From the NCBI GenBank assembly GCA_031363085.1, contig JANLTU010000183.1, positions 1-57,748 of the forward strand: a DNA stretch of 57,748 nucleotides, given 5' to 3'. The DNA is from UBA6921 sp031363085 (lineage in GTDB: Bacteria > Pseudomonadota > Gammaproteobacteria > SG8-11). A model generated the notes under the pieces. It ran no database searches, was not told the DNA's origin, and saw only the letters and a list, made by a program, of their open reading frames with translations. This document shows, piece by piece, positions 42,934 through 51,740 of the stretch (positions are counted from its first letter, which is position 1; each line of letters starts with the position of its first letter). A program made the position numbers and the translations under genes.

Positions 42934-43041
42934 AATGGGTACTCCCCGGCTGTCGACACTCAATATCTTCCATTGCTAAGCATAACCCTGACATAGAATT
43001 TTTCTACTCATTTATCTCGATTACGCCGCAGCGTCGGGTTT

Positions 43042-43440
43042 ATGCTGCACAACATGGCACATATCTTGGTGATTGAAGACAACTCGTGGAATATGCAGAT
43101 TGCCCAGTTGCTATTGGAGCGGGCCGGACACGAGGTGTTGCAAGCCACCGATGCTCCACAAGGACTGGCACTGGCGCGCAGCGAACTGCCGCAACTGATC
43201 TTGATGGATTTAAACCTGCCCGGCCTGGATGGCTTCGAGGCCACGCGCCTGCTTAAACAGGATGATGCCACGCGGAAAATTAAAATCTACGCCTACACAC
43301 CGTGGTTTTCCGAACTCGACGATCCGGCGGAATATGCCAAGATCAGGCACGCGGGGTGCGACGGAATTATCCCGAAGAATAGCAGCCCGGCGGATTTTTT
43401 GGCCGCAGTAACCCAGGCGTTGAACGAAGATTCTGTGTAG
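43042..43440 (+). CDS. Stand-alone response regulator, DivK/CheY-like
   Basis: A 132-residue single receiver domain (start ATG 43042 or 43054). It has ILVIEDNSWNMQIAQLLLER, LILMDLNLPGLDGFEATRLL with the phospho-acceptor Asp, IYAYTPWFSELDDPAEYAKI and GCDGIIPKNSSPADFLAAV with the conserved Lys. The stretch after the fourth strand is longer and less conserved than in DivK, where an ALTA-type motif would be expected. It lies between a divergent regulator gene and a convergent kinase gene. Confidence 0.9.
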   Translation: MLHNMAHILVIEDNSWNMQIAQLLLERAGHEVLQATDAPQGLALARSELPQLILMDLNLPGLDGFEATRLLKQDDATRKIKIYAYTPWFSELDDPAEYAKIRHAGCDGIIPKNSSPADFLAAVTQALNEDSV

Positions 43441-43469
43441 ACGCAGCGCACCGAAGCATCTGCAACGAT

Positions 43470-44744
43470 TCAAGCGGACGCATCACCCTTGAGCGTGAAG
43501 TAAAACACCGCGCCCTCTCCTGTCGCGGCTTCGGCCCAGATGTCTCCGCCATGCCGGTTCAAAATGCGCTGCACCAAGGCAAGCCCGATGCCCGAACCTG
43601 GAAATTCCGTTTGTTTGTGCAAGCGCTGAAATGCGCCAAACAGTTTTGTGGCGTACTGCATGTCGAATCCCGCGCCATTGTCGCGCACAAAAAATACCTG
43701 CTGGCCGTCCTGCGCCACGGCGCCAAACTCGATCACCGCCGCTGCTTTCGCCGATGAAAACTTCCAGGCGTTATCCAGCAGGTTGTGGATGACCACACGT
43801 AATAATTGCGGATCACCCCTGGCATGAAGATGCGGGGCGATATTACACGCCACCTGACGCGAGCCCTCGGCAGCCTGGCGTTGTTCGATAAATTGTTGCG
43901 CCAAGGCGCTTAGGTTGACATTTTTAGGCACAAGCTCTTGCAACGCGTAACGCGACAAGCGCAGTAAATCGTCGATCAAATTCCCCAAGCGTTGGGTCGC
44001 CGCGCAAATACGTTGCAGGTGACTCTGTCCCTGGGCGTCGAGTTTGTCGCGGTAGTCCTCCAGCACCACCTGACTGAAGCCGTCGATGGCGCGCAATGGT
44101 GCGCGCAGGTCGTGCGAAATCGAGTAACAAAATGCGTCCAGTTCTTTATTGGCGATTTCAAGCTGCTGGGTACGCTGCCGCAACTCAAACTCGGTATATT
44201 CGCGCCGTTTAATCTCTTCCTCCAACGGGCGCAGCGCGGTACGCTGTAATGTCAACCACAGCAACCATCCCAGCAACGACACAAACAGAATCGCGCCGGC
44301 AAAAAACTGGTAACTCAACATCACAATCTCGCTGCCAAGTTTGGCTTCGCCTTGCGTCACTTCAATGGTGGCTAAACGTCGGCCGTCGAGCAGAATGTCC
44401 TTGCGGCGCGTCACTGTCACTGACGTGCCCGGCGACTGTTCGAAACGCAGCAGCTCGGCACCGTCGGGCGTCGTCACTTTCATCAACTGCACGCGGGGAT
44501 GATTATCGAACCAGTGGCCGAACATGCGTTCCACCGAGGCGTAGTCCGAGCGCGCTAACGCATCCGCCGCCAGATCGCCCAACGCATTAATGTCGGTATC
44601 AAGGCTGCGAACGGCGTGGTCCGCCAAAGCTTGGCGCTGTTGCCACACCAGCAGCGCGCCGCCCAACGCCGAGAAAAAAATCAATACACCAACAAACACT
44701 ACCATTGCGCGACGGTTGGTCGAATGCACACCGACAACAGACAT
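43470..44744 (-). CDS. Sensor histidine kinase, Cph1-like core (kinase 3 of the island)
   Basis: A 424-residue kinase with membrane helices near 12-34 and 145-168 around a ~110-residue sensor domain, then a helical linker (EEEIKRREYTEFELRQRTQQ) and the kinase core: phospho-His in YSISHDLRAPLRAIDGFSQV, N-box VVIHNLLDNAWKFSSAK, G1 DNGAGFDM, F box LFGAFQRLH and G2 GSGIGLALVQRILNRHGGDI. This core type is often paired with Rcp1-like regulators, and one lies just downstream (42499-42933). It is the third related kinase on this strand. Confidence 0.92.
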   Translation of the reverse strand: MSVVGVHSTNRRAMVVFVGVLIFFSALGGALLVWQQRQALADHAVRSLDTDINALGDLAADALARSDYASVERMFGHWFDNHPRVQLMKVTTPDGAELLRFEQSPGTSVTVTRRKDILLDGRRLATIEVTQGEAKLGSEIVMLSYQFFAGAILFVSLLGWLLWLTLQRTALRPLEEEIKRREYTEFELRQRTQQLEIANKELDAFCYSISHDLRAPLRAIDGFSQVVLEDYRDKLDAQGQSHLQRICAATQRLGNLIDDLLRLSRYALQELVPKNVNLSALAQQFIEQRQAAEGSRQVACNIAPHLHARGDPQLLRVVIHNLLDNAWKFSSAKAAAVIEFGAVAQDGQQVFFVRDNGAGFDMQYATKLFGAFQRLHKQTEFPGSGIGLALVQRILNRHGGDIWAEAATGEGAVFYFTLKGDASA

Positions 44745-44914
44745 TACGGAATCACTCCGTGTGCGTTGAGATCATGAAAAATTATACGCAAATTAACCTA
44801 GTCTTGGTCATCAATCATGACCAATTTGGTTACACACCCCCCGCACGCTTTTCAGAATTATTTAAGCAGCAGTTTTTCACTCGAGCCCAAGCACGCGCAT
44901 TAAATACCGCAGCT
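44745..44914. other. Gap between kinases 2 and 3
   Basis: About 170 bases, clearly AT-richer than the neighbouring genes. No gene or terminator with a T-tract on the minus strand is convincing. The promoter of kinase 3 is expected here. Confidence 0.3.
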
Positions 44915-46468
44915 TCATGCGCTACCGTCCAGTCTCGATAATGTGAAGAAAAATACCGCGCCCTGATCTGGTTTGGATTCCGCCCAGATGTGTCCGCCAT
45001 GACGATGGACGATACGTGCCACGGTCGCAAGGCCGATGCCGGTGCCCGGAAATTGTTCGACGCTGTGCAGGCGTTGAAAGGCGCCGAACAACTTGCCGGC
45101 GTAGCGCATGTCAAATCCCACCCCGTTGTCGCGCACCAAATAGACCGCCGCCTCGGCGCGTCGAAGCACACCGAGTTCGATGCGCGCCGCCGGTTTTTTT
45201 GAGGTGTATTTCCAGGCATTATCGAACAGATTTTCCAGCGCGATACGCAGCAACCGCGCATCGCCGTGGGCATGCGCGTCGGGTGCGATAACGATCTCCA
45301 CTTGGCGTTCCGGTGCCTGCGCTCGCAACTCCGCCACGACCTCCCGCGCCAGCGCGCTCAGATCCACTTGGCTGCGGCACATTTCATGGCGCGTCAAGCG
45401 CGACAACTGCAGCAGGTCGTCGATCAACAAGCCCATGCGTTGGGTGGCCGCACGCGCGCGCTTTAAATAGTCTTGACCCTGCGCATCCAACACTTGCGAG
45501 TATTCGTCCAGCAACACCTGCGAATAACCGTCCATGGCGCGCAACGGCGAGCGCAAGTCGTGCGAAACGGAATACGCAAAAGTTTCCAGCTCGCGATTGG
45601 CGGCTTCTAATTCTGCCGTGCGTTCAGTGACGCGCTGCTCCAGGGTTTCATTCAGCGCGCGGATGGTCGCCTCGCTGCGCTGCAATTGTTCGAAATGTTC
45701 CAGCAAGGTTGCCGCCATCGTGTCGAACGAGCGCGCCATGGCGGCGATCTCGTCGCCGCCGCGCAAGCCGGTACGCGCAAGCAGGTCGCCTTGCGCAACC
45801 CGACTCGTGGTTTGCGCGATACGCGCCAAGCGCAGCGTGAGCACGCGATGCAGCACTTGCCACAACAGCACCGCAATGACCACGGTAAATCCCGCCAACC
45901 ACAACGTATGGCGACGCGCCTCGTACAATTCATCGGCCTTGAGCGCGGACAGATCGCGCTGCACATACAGCAGCCCGATTCGGTCGGGACGCAGCTCCGC
46001 ACCACCGCCCAATACCACTGGATAGAGCGCCGCCACCGCCGCGCGCGCATTGATCAGGCGCACCATACCCACATGGCTGTGACGAACGCTGTCGCTCAAC
46101 GACGCGTAGTCGCGCGCCAGCTCGGGAGCCGATTCGGTGATGCGCGCGGGCGCGGACCTGCCCCGGTTAAACACACTGCCGGAGGCTAAGATAACGGCGT
46201 TTTCGTCGATCAGTAACGCCGATTGCACCCACGCGGGGCTGCGCATATTCACCAGCTCGTATTGCACACGCGAAAACGATCCCTGCCGCAGCAAGTATTC
46301 GACCGTGCCCTGCAAGCGATGCATGTCGTGCGCAAGTTCGGTGGACGCGCGCTGCTCGATCATGCGCGCGCCGCGCGCGACCGTGTCGACATGCAAGACC
46401 GCCAGCACGCCGGCGGCGAGCACGGCAATCGTCAACGGAACCGCTACCCGCAAGCTCGCAAATATCAT
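44915..46468 (-). CDS. Sensor histidine kinase with HAMP (kinase 2 of the island)
   Basis: A 517-residue kinase. It has an N-terminal helix (PLTIAVLAAGVLAVLHVD), a periplasmic sensor, a second helix near 180-200 (LWLAGFTVVIAVLLWQVLHR), a HAMP domain (ARIAQTTSRVAQGDLLARTG) and a coiled coil. The core has FAYSVSHDLRSPLRAMDGYS, N-box ALENLFDNAWKYTSKKP, G1 DNGVGFDM and G2 GTGIGLATVARIVHRHGGHI. Its ATG overlaps the stop of the solute-binding lipoprotein gene (46465-46468), a translational coupling that suggests the lipoprotein presents a ligand to this kinase. Confidence 0.92.
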   Translation of the reverse strand: MIFASLRVAVPLTIAVLAAGVLAVLHVDTVARGARMIEQRASTELAHDMHRLQGTVEYLLRQGSFSRVQYELVNMRSPAWVQSALLIDENAVILASGSVFNRGRSAPARITESAPELARDYASLSDSVRHSHVGMVRLINARAAVAALYPVVLGGGAELRPDRIGLLYVQRDLSALKADELYEARRHTLWLAGFTVVIAVLLWQVLHRVLTLRLARIAQTTSRVAQGDLLARTGLRGGDEIAAMARSFDTMAATLLEHFEQLQRSEATIRALNETLEQRVTERTAELEAANRELETFAYSVSHDLRSPLRAMDGYSQVLLDEYSQVLDAQGQDYLKRARAATQRMGLLIDDLLQLSRLTRHEMCRSQVDLSALAREVVAELRAQAPERQVEIVIAPDAHAHGDARLLRIALENLFDNAWKYTSKKPAARIELGVLRRAEAAVYLVRDNGVGFDMRYAGKLFGAFQRLHSVEQFPGTGIGLATVARIVHRHGGHIWAESKPDQGAVFFFTLSRLDGSA

Positions 46469-47448
46469 GGCGTGGTTGCCAGGTTTTGACTTTCAACCAG
46501 CGCGCGCTCGGTGGGCAGCCCGGCGGCTTCAATGGAACCGGTGAGCAAGTGCGCGTCGCGCATGACCTGCGCAAGGCGTTGCGTTGCCGACACAAAGCGC
46601 GCGGCCGGCGCGGCCAGATAAGCGCGATTTTCTTTGGCATCGATCAATTGCAGGCCCGCATAGCTCTGCAAGGCTTGTGCGGGCGTCAGATTGAGAAAGG
46701 TCGCAAGCGGTGCGGCGGCTTGCTCGGGCCGCTGCGCGATGATCTCCAGGGCTTTGAACCATCCGCGTAACAACTGCGCCAACGCCACTGCAAAGCGTTC
46801 GCTGTCGGTGGCGCGCACCACCAACACATTGAGAATTTCGCCCGGAATATTCCCACTGTCGAACAGCAAATTGGCATGGCGCGCCAGCAGCCGCGTGCGC
46901 GTCGGCTCGAAGGTGACGACTGCATCCACGTGCCGTTCGGTGAACGCGCGCTCGTGCTCGTCTTCCGACAGGGGTATGAGCGTGATATTTTCAACACCCA
47001 GATCCACCGATTGCAATGCGCGCGCCAGCAGGTAGGCGCCCACCGCCGTGTTCTCAACCCCCACGCGTTTGCCGCGCAAATCGTCAACACGACGCACTTC
47101 GGCTTGGCCCAGCACCACATCCGCGCCCTGCGAAACATCCATCACCAGAATCACACGCAGGTCGATACCGTCTTGCGCCAGCAACAGCGTCTCGTCCAAG
47201 GTGAGCGCGGCAGCCTCGATCACACCATTGCGAAATGCCCGCAGCACCTCGGTTGCGGAACCAAGCTCGATCACCCGAATATTCTGCTGCTGGTAATACC
47301 CGAACTCCTGCGCCAGAAACAGCGGCGCATAACCGGGCCAGATGTTGGCACCCACGCGTAGCATCGGCGCCGGCCGCGCGCAATTAACCAGCAGCGCAAG
47401 GGTTGCGATGAGAATAAAGATCACTATCAAACGTCGTCCGTGTTGCAT
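46465..47448 (-). CDS. NMT1/TauA-like solute-binding lipoprotein coupled to kinase 2
   Basis: A 327-residue protein with a lipoprotein signal (LIATLALLVNCARP, lipid Cys23). The mature part starts LRVGANIWPGYAPLFLAQEF and continues GYYQQQNIRVIELGSATEVL, LAQDGIDLRVILVMDVSQGA and LRGKRVGVENTAVGAYLLAR, the pattern of periplasmic binding proteins of the NMT1/SsuA/TauA class that bring small organic molecules to ABC permeases. No permease or ATPase is adjacent; the next gene is a kinase and the stop/start overlap is ATGA. A sensory role is therefore inferred. The ligand is unknown. Confidence 0.88.
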   Translation of the reverse strand: MQHGRRLIVIFILIATLALLVNCARPAPMLRVGANIWPGYAPLFLAQEFGYYQQQNIRVIELGSATEVLRAFRNGVIEAAALTLDETLLLAQDGIDLRVILVMDVSQGADVVLGQAEVRRVDDLRGKRVGVENTAVGAYLLARALQSVDLGVENITLIPLSEDEHERAFTERHVDAVVTFEPTRTRLLARHANLLFDSGNIPGEILNVLVVRATDSERFAVALAQLLRGWFKALEIIAQRPEQAAAPLATFLNLTPAQALQSYAGLQLIDAKENRAYLAAPAARFVSATQRLAQVMRDAHLLTGSIEAAGLPTERALVESQNLATTP

Positions 47449-47559
47449 AGCCCGCGTCCCCTCGTGTCTCGCTGCGCCACCACCGCCCCACTCTTGCGGA
47501 CACCTTTGCCGCGTACATTGTAGGCGGGGAAAATATTGTGCATTCTCAGTTCAAAATTC

Positions 47560-50500
47560 TCACGGCGCGAGCGTAAAGTAAAATATCGAGCCCTGGCCCA
47601 AGACGGCTTCCGCCCATATGCGCCCCGCGTGACGATGGACCACGCGTGCCACCGTTGCCAGCCCCACGCCGGTGCCGGGGAATTCTTCGGCCTTGTGCAT
47701 GCGTTGAAACGCGCCGAACAATTTACTCGCATAGCGCATATCAAAACCTACGCCGTTGTCGCGCACGAAATACACCCGTTCATGCGCCTGCTGCATCACG
47801 CCAAACTCAACGCGCGCTGCGGCTTTTTTCGAGGTGTATTTCCAGGCGTTGTTCAGCAGGTTGTCCAGCACCACGCGCAACAAACGGGCGTCACCCACGC
47901 CCTGCACGTTCGGCGCAATCACAACCTCCACCGCGCGCTGCGGTTCGTTCTGGGTTAACTCTGCGACGATCTCTTGCACCAAGGCACTCAAATTCACGTC
48001 TTTGCGCGTCATCTCCTGGCGTGTCACGCGCGACATCAGCAGCAGGTCGTCGATCAACACACCCATGCGCTGGGTCGCCGCACACACCCGTTCAAGATAG
48101 ATTTTGCCGGCAGCGTCCAGATGCGCCGCATAATCTTCCATCAAGACCTGTGAAAACCCATCGATGGCGCGCAACGGCGAACGCAGATCGTGCGACACCG
48201 AATAGGCGAATGCTTCCAGCTCCTGATTGGCCGCCGCAAGTTGCGCGGTACGTTCTTGCACGCGTTGTTCAAGCTGGGCATTGAGCGTGCGAATTTCCGC
48301 CGCCGCGCGCTTGCTTTGTGTAATGTCAAAACACGACCCAATAATATGTGTGATGTTCCCCTGCACATCACGCAACGGCACCAGTGCGATCTCGACGTCA
48401 ATGCGCTGATCGCCCACGATGCGCATCTGGTCCTCGTAGCGCACGATTTCGCCGGCGGCGGTGCGCCGTAGCGCATCGCTCAGGCGTAACTGCGCGGGCG
48501 CCGACCAAGCTACCCAGTAGCTTTCGACTACCGGTTTGCCGATGACGTCTTCGGGCGACACGCCGCCGGCGATTAACGCAGATTTGTTGACAAATAATAA
48601 TTCACCCTGCGGGGACAGCGTCGCCGCCATCACCGGCAGGCCGTCGAGCACCTTGCGGAAAAAACGCTCGCTGTCCTTGAGCGCCTCGACCGCTTGCTTG
48701 CGCACACGGATGTCCTCCATAACTGAAATAAAATAATCGGGGGCACCGCTGTGGGTGCGCACCAGCGTCACCGTGATGTTGATCCACACCTCGCTGCCGT
48801 CTTTGCGTAGGCAGCGCTTTTCGCGCGTATACGCAGGAATGTACCCGGCCAACAGGCGCCGCATTTTGTCTAAATCAAGCGGAACGTCGTCCGGGTGGGT
48901 AATGTCCTGAAAGGTGCGCGCGAACAGCTCCTCACGCGTGTAGCCGGTGATGTCGCACAGCCGCTGGTTGACGCGCAGCCAACCCCCGTCCGGTGCAGTC
49001 TGCGCCATGCCCACCGCCGCCTGCTCGAATGCGGCGCGAAAGCGCTGTTCGCTCGCCACTAGTTCTGCACGAGTGCGTGCGCTTTCAAGCGCCAGCGTCG
49101 CCAGCGATTCGGCATCGCGCAGCGCGCCCAGCTCATGCTCGGTCGGTGCGCGTGGCGTGCGGTAATACAAGGCGAATACGCCAAGAACCGGCCCCTGCAC
49201 AGAAAATATCGGCTGTGCCCAACACGCGCGCAAATCGAAGCGCGCCGCCAGAGCGCGGTAATCGGCCCACACCGGATCAGTCTGAATATCCGCTGTGATC
49301 ACGACACGCCGTTCATACACGGCCGTGCCACAAGAACCCGCAGCCGGACCAATCACGCTCCAGTCCAGCGCCTGCACATACTCAACCGGCAGATGCGGCC
49401 CGGCGCTATAGCGCAAGTGCACGCCATCGGGATCGAGCAGAAACACCGCGCCGATGGCGTCTGCGTTTTCGGACTCGACCGCACACACCAGCGCATCCAA
49501 TGCGGCAGGCAGGCCGGCATCCGAAATCAGCAATTTCAAGATCCGGTTCTGGTTCTCGCGCCAGAGTTCCGCCCGTTTACGTGCACTGATGTCGGTGGAA
49601 ATTCCCGCCGTAGCCACCACTTGCCCCGACTCATCCAGCAACGGAAATTTTACCGACAGATAATTGTGTGGTCCGTCCGCCAACGGCACCATTTCCTCGA
49701 ATTGCAGGGCGCTTTTTTGTTTGATCACCACGACATCGTTGGCACGCACCGCATCGGCAACTTCAGCGGGCAACAACTCGTGGTTGGATTTGCCGATGAT
49801 CTGCGCCGCGCTTAATCCGAACAAGCGCTCGAATTCGCGATTGACCAACATGAAGCGCCCGTCGAGACTCTTGACGTAAATCACCGCCGAGCTATTGTTG
49901 ATGATGGCGTTCAGCATGTGCTGATTTTTTTTCAGCGCGTCCAGACTCTGCTCCACCGCGCGCGCCATGGTGTTGAAGGCATGCGCGGTATCGGACACCT
50001 CATCGGAGCCACCCACCGGCAGGATGATTTCGTAATCGCCTTGTTCCATGTTGCGCGCGGCATCCGACAACATGCGCAGATGTCGGGTCAGCAGGTAGCC
50101 GAGCGCGGCCAGAAATATAAATGTCAAGACAACTTCCAATGCGGCGATGCTCAGCCCTTGCCATCGGAGCTGGTCAGCGGTGACATCGAGCAAGCTGACG
50201 TTGACGCCGAAACGTACCCGCCCGATGACACTGCCACCGATTGTCACGTCCAGAGCTTGATCAAAAACATCATCGCCGCGCCGCACCGATGTGTCCGCCA
50301 CGTCGTTTTCCGGAACCGCTCCATGGGCACTGACATGGCGATTTAACGCATCGCGCACTTCGATGTAGACAAGAGTTTCGCCCTGGACGATTTTTTCCAG
50401 CAAATCGTCCAGGCTGGCAAAATTACGCTCCGCCAATGCCGGCGCAATACTGGCATTGAGCAGCGGGGCCAGAATATCGGCGCGTTTTTCAAACCCGCGG

Positions 50501-50631
50501 CTAATGGCCTGATCGGCGATGCGGGTGCTGTTCCATACCAATACTCCGAGCATGACAATTTCTACCAGGGTACTGGCCAGCACCAGTTTAAAGCGTAGTG
50601 ATCGAACGCCGTAGCGTTTACGTTCGATCAC
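47560..50631 (-). CDS. Multi-PAS/GAF sensor histidine kinase (kinase 1 of the island)
   Basis: A 1023-residue kinase. Domains in order: membrane helix ~13-33, periplasmic sensor, helix ~150-172, HAMP (~172-225, RMLSDAARNMEQGDYEIILP), PAS (~235-355, with YVKSLDGRFMLVNREFERLF), GAF (~365-510), PAS (~525-645, GWLRVNQRLCDITGYTREEL), PAS (~650-775) and core with FAYSVSHDLRSPLRAIDGFS, N-box VLDNLLNNAWKYTSKK, G1 DNGVGFDM and G2 GTGVGLATVARVVHRHAGRI. The start codon is GTG, overlapping the stop of the binding protein gene (GTGA, 50628-50631). An 11-bp inverted repeat folds over this start. It has paralogous core sequence to kinases 2 and 3. Confidence 0.93.
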   Translation of the reverse strand: MIERKRYGVRSLRFKLVLASTLVEIVMLGVLVWNSTRIADQAISRGFEKRADILAPLLNASIAPALAERNFASLDDLLEKIVQGETLVYIEVRDALNRHVSAHGAVPENDVADTSVRRGDDVFDQALDVTIGGSVIGRVRFGVNVSLLDVTADQLRWQGLSIAALEVVLTFIFLAALGYLLTRHLRMLSDAARNMEQGDYEIILPVGGSDEVSDTAHAFNTMARAVEQSLDALKKNQHMLNAIINNSSAVIYVKSLDGRFMLVNREFERLFGLSAAQIIGKSNHELLPAEVADAVRANDVVVIKQKSALQFEEMVPLADGPHNYLSVKFPLLDESGQVVATAGISTDISARKRAELWRENQNRILKLLISDAGLPAALDALVCAVESENADAIGAVFLLDPDGVHLRYSAGPHLPVEYVQALDWSVIGPAAGSCGTAVYERRVVITADIQTDPVWADYRALAARFDLRACWAQPIFSVQGPVLGVFALYYRTPRAPTEHELGALRDAESLATLALESARTRAELVASEQRFRAAFEQAAVGMAQTAPDGGWLRVNQRLCDITGYTREELFARTFQDITHPDDVPLDLDKMRRLLAGYIPAYTREKRCLRKDGSEVWINITVTLVRTHSGAPDYFISVMEDIRVRKQAVEALKDSERFFRKVLDGLPVMAATLSPQGELLFVNKSALIAGGVSPEDVIGKPVVESYWVAWSAPAQLRLSDALRRTAAGEIVRYEDQMRIVGDQRIDVEIALVPLRDVQGNITHIIGSCFDITQSKRAAAEIRTLNAQLEQRVQERTAQLAAANQELEAFAYSVSHDLRSPLRAIDGFSQVLMEDYAAHLDAAGKIYLERVCAATQRMGVLIDDLLLMSRVTRQEMTRKDVNLSALVQEIVAELTQNEPQRAVEVVIAPNVQGVGDARLLRVVLDNLLNNAWKYTSKKAAARVEFGVMQQAHERVYFVRDNGVGFDMRYASKLFGAFQRMHKAEEFPGTGVGLATVARVVHRHAGRIWAEAVLGQGSIFYFTLAP
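50598..50631 (-). promoter_or_regulatory. Inverted repeat over the kinase 1 start codon
   Basis: GTGATCGAACG at 50598-50608 and CGTTCGATCAC at 50621-50631 are perfect complements with a 12-base loop. On the mRNA (minus strand) the stem contains the stop of the upstream gene and the GTG start of the kinase gene. It could hide the start until ribosomes translate the upstream gene through it. Structure seen; regulation inferred. Confidence 0.6.
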
Positions 50632-51491
50632 TTCAAGCGCTCCTTCAATATCGCCAAAAACGGCTTCAACGCGTCCATATCCGCTTGCGTGATGGGTGCG
50701 ATGTCATCGTTGCCGGTCAGCTCGAAAAACTCTTTACCCGGACCCCGGTGCGTAAACGCCAGCAGTGCCTGGGTGAGCGCACGGTAGTCGGCTGCGCCGA
50801 GCCTGGGGCCGGCCATGATCATCAATTGCGGCAACTGTGGCGCAGTGATCAACACACGCAGGCGATCCCGCAGCGTCGGTGGCATGCGTTCCAGCACTGC
50901 CAACGAGGTGAGCGCTGCATCCGCGTCGCCTTCCGCAACCCGAATCAACGCATTATTGTGCGACAGCGCTTCTTGCAGCACATAGTCACGACCCGCTTCC
51001 AAGCCATATTGGTGCAACATCTGTTCGCCTAATATCGAAGTCAACGCTAACCTGTTGGGGCTGGCGACACGACGGCCGCGTAAGTCGCCGACACGTTGCG
51101 CAGGGTCGTCTTTGCGCACGAAGATCGCCGCATCCAGCGGGCGCGTCATACGCGCCACCCGCCGATATCCAGACTCCTGCTCGGCCAACAACGCGAAATG
51201 CGGTGCGGTCTGATAAATGTCGTAGTCACCGTGGGCCGCACGCGCAACATAGGTGCGGAAATCCGGTGCCGTGCTCATGACGATCTGACGTTGGAGTTGC
51301 TGCTCCAGATAATTTTTCATCGGGGTAAAAAACTTGAAAATCTGCTCGGTGCTGAGGTACGGCAGAATACCCATCTGCAATGGCGCCGCCTGCGCCACGT
51401 CCGCCGCCGCACGAGCGACGTCGATCAACACCAGCGTCGCCGCCAGCAGCATGAATTGATATTTACGATAATGCGTCGACGCACGATTCAT
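50628..51491 (-). CDS. PhnD-like periplasmic binding protein coupled to kinase 1
   Basis: A 287-residue protein with a signal peptide (QFMLLAATLVLIDVARAAAD). The mature part reads LQMGILPYLSTEQIFKFFTP, then MKNYLEQQLQRQIVMSTAPD, ARAAHGDYDIYQTAPHFALL and DLRGRRVASPNRLALTSILG, the standard pattern of phosphate/phosphonate-type (PhnD) binding proteins. No transport genes are near; the next gene on the same strand is a histidine kinase with a GTGA overlap. ATG 51491 is supported by a GGAGG site. Ligand unknown; a sensor role is inferred from the gene order. Confidence 0.88.
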   Translation of the reverse strand: MNRASTHYRKYQFMLLAATLVLIDVARAAADVAQAAPLQMGILPYLSTEQIFKFFTPMKNYLEQQLQRQIVMSTAPDFRTYVARAAHGDYDIYQTAPHFALLAEQESGYRRVARMTRPLDAAIFVRKDDPAQRVGDLRGRRVASPNRLALTSILGEQMLHQYGLEAGRDYVLQEALSHNNALIRVAEGDADAALTSLAVLERMPPTLRDRLRVLITAPQLPQLMIMAGPRLGAADYRALTQALLAFTHRGPGKEFFELTGNDDIAPITQADMDALKPFLAILKERLK

Positions 51492-51678
51492 GGCGACGGC
51501 CTCCCCAGGATGGCACACCCCAACGAAACTGATGGACTACTGCGACAACGAACAGTGTAGCGACTTGCAAGCGATGCAATCGAAATTACAGCAAAACCTT
51601 CCTTGTCAAGCTTGGTTCTTTATTGCGGAAGAATCAAACTCTAAAAAACTCCGACCTCGTTACGGAGTGAATGAGTCT

Positions 51679-51710
51679 GGTTGGGAGCGGCAGCCTAGCC
51701 GTTCCCAACC
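51679..51710. repeat. REP-like hairpin downstream of ffh
   Basis: GGTTGGGAGCGGC (51679-51691) and GCCGTTCCCAACC (51698-51710) form a 13-bp stem with a single G-T wobble and a 6-base loop. It shares the GGGAGCGGC...GCCG core with the hairpin at 22337-22371. No T-tract is present. It lies between ffh and the PhnD-like gene and may end ffh transcription. Confidence 0.55.
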
Positions 51711-51740
51711 ACAACCCTGCGAAACGCACCGTAGCGCGCT

